From the NCBI RefSeq assembly GCF_900116425.1, contig NZ_FPAS01000004.1, forward strand, positions 1 to 64,000: a stretch of 64,000 nt of DNA, read 5' to 3'. This DNA comes from Lishizhenia tianjinensis. Lineage in GTDB: Bacteria; Bacteroidota; Bacteroidia; Flavobacteriales_D; Crocinitomicaceae. This document shows positions 62,643-64,000 of the stretch, one piece after another (the first letter of the stretch is position 1; every line of letters starts with the position of its first letter). The notes beneath the pieces were generated by a model. The model was not told the origin of the DNA, searched no databases, and saw only the letters and a list, made by a program, of their open reading frames with translations. The position numbers and the translations under genes are program-made.

Positions 62643-63761
62643 TTACTTCTCCAAATCCCCTTCAAGGGCATAAATGGCAAAACTCGCCAACCAGTGTCCA
62701 CCCATGTAATCGTCTCCCACTAAATTAGGCAGCGAGTAGGCGATGTGCTCACGGGCTATTAAATTCAAGTGTTTTAGTTCGTTTAACTTCGCCAATTTTT
62801 GCAAGTTCCAAGCCCTACTGAAGTTTAAACCGTCTAGGTGTACGAGCTGACCATCTGTCCTATCACTCACAATTCCCGTCTCCCATTCAAAATCCTTTTT
62901 AAACAATTCAGGTAAAAAGGCTTTTAACCAGGGTCTGAATTCTTCCTTTGGCAATATGCGCTGCATCAAGGCTGCCTCCTCTAAACATGGAGATAGAAAA
63001 TCAGAACCACTTGGTTCCCATCCGAGCGGACAAGCACTTGTTTTCACATCGTCCAAATAGAAATAACGCGCCCTTTCCATGATCACCTTCTTCAATTCTA
63101 CGTTATCAACCGCCATGGCATAATCAAAGGCGAAATTCAAGCCAAATGCCGTGTTAGAATGCTTACCTACACGCTCAGGATATTGCAACTTCGGTAAAAA
63201 CTCGATGTATTTTTGAACAATGTGATCGGTCAATGGCTTCAAATTCGCTCTTAAAGCCACTCCCAAAGTATCCTCCCAAGTTAATAACTCCAAATCCAAT
63301 TTTAACAACCACGCCCAACCATAAGTACGCTCATAACTCTTGTTGATTTTCTTCTCGAAATATTTAAGTTCTTCGGCTATATTCTCTTTGGTAATGCTTT
63401 GCGCCAACTGATATCTAATTGAAGGAGCATGTTCTAAATCCGGAAAACTCTTGAGTAGTTTCACCAAACTCCAATGACCATGCACCGCCGAATGCCAATC
63501 AAAACAACCGTAAAATGCTGGGTGCTCTTGTTGAGGCGTTGTAAAAGAACTATCGCTTTCTAAAACCATACTGGGTTTATTGGGGTATTGCTGACCAATA
63601 CAATCCATAGGTAAACGCGCCAACAAATTTGCTTGCTCCAAACTTAATTGCGTACTATCTTCCAATTGTTTTATCTTCTCCTCTACTTGCTTGTTGCGTT
63701 CATTCATATTACACGCCGTAAGCACGAACAAAAAAGATAAGAATGCCAATATTGTTTTCAT
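62643..63761 (-). CDS. DUF2891 family lipoprotein
   Basis: A 372-aa protein starting MKTILAFLSFLFVLTACNMNE, a lipoprotein signal with Cys at about residue 17. A TTG three codons upstream is less likely. The body matches DUF2891, with the family block HPAFYGCFDWHSAVHGHWSLVKLL and later TAFGLNFAFDYAMA, PLGWEPSGSDFLSPCLEEAALM and LVGDDYMGGHWLASFA. The fold is alpha/alpha-toroid-like and the function unknown. It is probably in the periplasm or outer membrane. A TATTTTTA box lies 17 nt upstream of the ATG. Confidence 0.88.
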   Translation of the reverse strand: MKTILAFLSFLFVLTACNMNERNKQVEEKIKQLEDSTQLSLEQANLLARLPMDCIGQQYPNKPSMVLESDSSFTTPQQEHPAFYGCFDWHSAVHGHWSLVKLLKSFPDLEHAPSIRYQLAQSITKENIAEELKYFEKKINKSYERTYGWAWLLKLDLELLTWEDTLGVALRANLKPLTDHIVQKYIEFLPKLQYPERVGKHSNTAFGLNFAFDYAMAVDNVELKKVIMERARYFYLDDVKTSACPLGWEPSGSDFLSPCLEEAALMQRILPKEEFRPWLKAFLPELFKKDFEWETGIVSDRTDGQLVHLDGLNFSRAWNLQKLAKLNELKHLNLIAREHIAYSLPNLVGDDYMGGHWLASFAIYALEGDLEK

Positions 63762-63831
63762 AGGTTTCAACTTTGGTCTAAAAATAGAAAATTAATAAGT
63801 TCTTGAGGCTCCCTGCCCTTTTCATTTCCTT

Positions 63832-63970
63832 ACAAGGGCACCAGGCTATCCACTTTACTCCCTTGTCGTTCAACTGTGTTTTAAGAAGGCTTAATATAGC
63901 TTCTAGGGTCGCTTTAAACACCTTTTAAAACTAAGTTTTACTCCAAGGGCGGTACCGTTGCTATCCTTGG
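63832..63970 (+). repeat. REP-like paired hairpins near the right edge
   Basis: Hairpin 1: ACAAGGG (63832-63838) with CCCTTGT (63860-63866). Hairpin 2: CCAAGG (63943-63948) with CCTTGG (63965-63970). Both loops contain GCTATCC. GC-rich in an AT-rich gene-free stretch (63787-64000). A run of A followed by GTCCCACTC at 63982-63998 may be the start of a terminator for a minus-strand gene beyond the window. Confidence 0.55.
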
Positions 63971-64000
63971 TAGATGGACATAAAAAAAGTCCCACTCAAA

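Overview
The window looks like a chromosomal segment of a marine or freshwater Bacteroidota bacterium (Flavobacteriales, Crocinitomicaceae/Cryomorphaceae-like). Evidence: low GC, TAnnTTTG-type -7 promoter boxes, many proteins with type IX secretion system (T9SS) C-terminal sorting domains of type A (YPNP...) and type B (gliding-type, IPNTFTPD...), and Bacteroidota families such as DUF2141, DUF3109, DUF2891 and a long (633 aa) amidophosphoribosyltransferase. No tRNA, rRNA, CRISPR array, insertion sequence or prophage was seen.

Layout. 1-2.6 kb: end of a WG-repeat gene and three small exported proteins. 2.7-5.1 kb: an FG-GAP/ASPIC secreted protein (T9SS type B). 5.1-9 kb, minus strand: metabolic and envelope genes (SRPBCC, crotonase-like, transglutaminase-like, LEA-type lipoprotein, M20 dipeptidase). 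9-11.2 kb: a type B choice-of-anchor L protein. 11.3-15.6 kb, minus: a tight amidophosphoribosyltransferase, sensor kinase, gpmI cluster. 15.8-19.7 kb: a 1310-aa type B adhesin-like protein. 19.8 kb: nbaC.

20.4-48.6 kb, minus: the main feature, a tandem array of eight paralogous giant secreted proteins (about 1050-1190 aa). All share a long C-terminal half and a type A sorting domain, but carry one of two N-terminal modules (GEVED or choice-of-anchor J/MAM-like). Each gene has its own intrinsic terminator. Two neighbours have 221-nt identical 3' ends, and one gene has an amber codon in its signal peptide.

48.8-58 kb: an atypical SDR, a frameshifted type B anchor-L gene, an M23 peptidase, ppa, a DUF1573-VWA fusion, then gpsA embedded in repeat-rich intergenic DNA. 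58-63.8 kb: PCD, a methyltransferase, DUF3109, a MoxR-VWA pair and a DUF2891 lipoprotein.

The housekeeping genes are ordinary. The novelty lies in the secreted-protein array, its signs of gene conversion and module exchange, two disrupted reading frames, and several intergenic repeat families. All domain calls come from reading the sequence; no database search was run.
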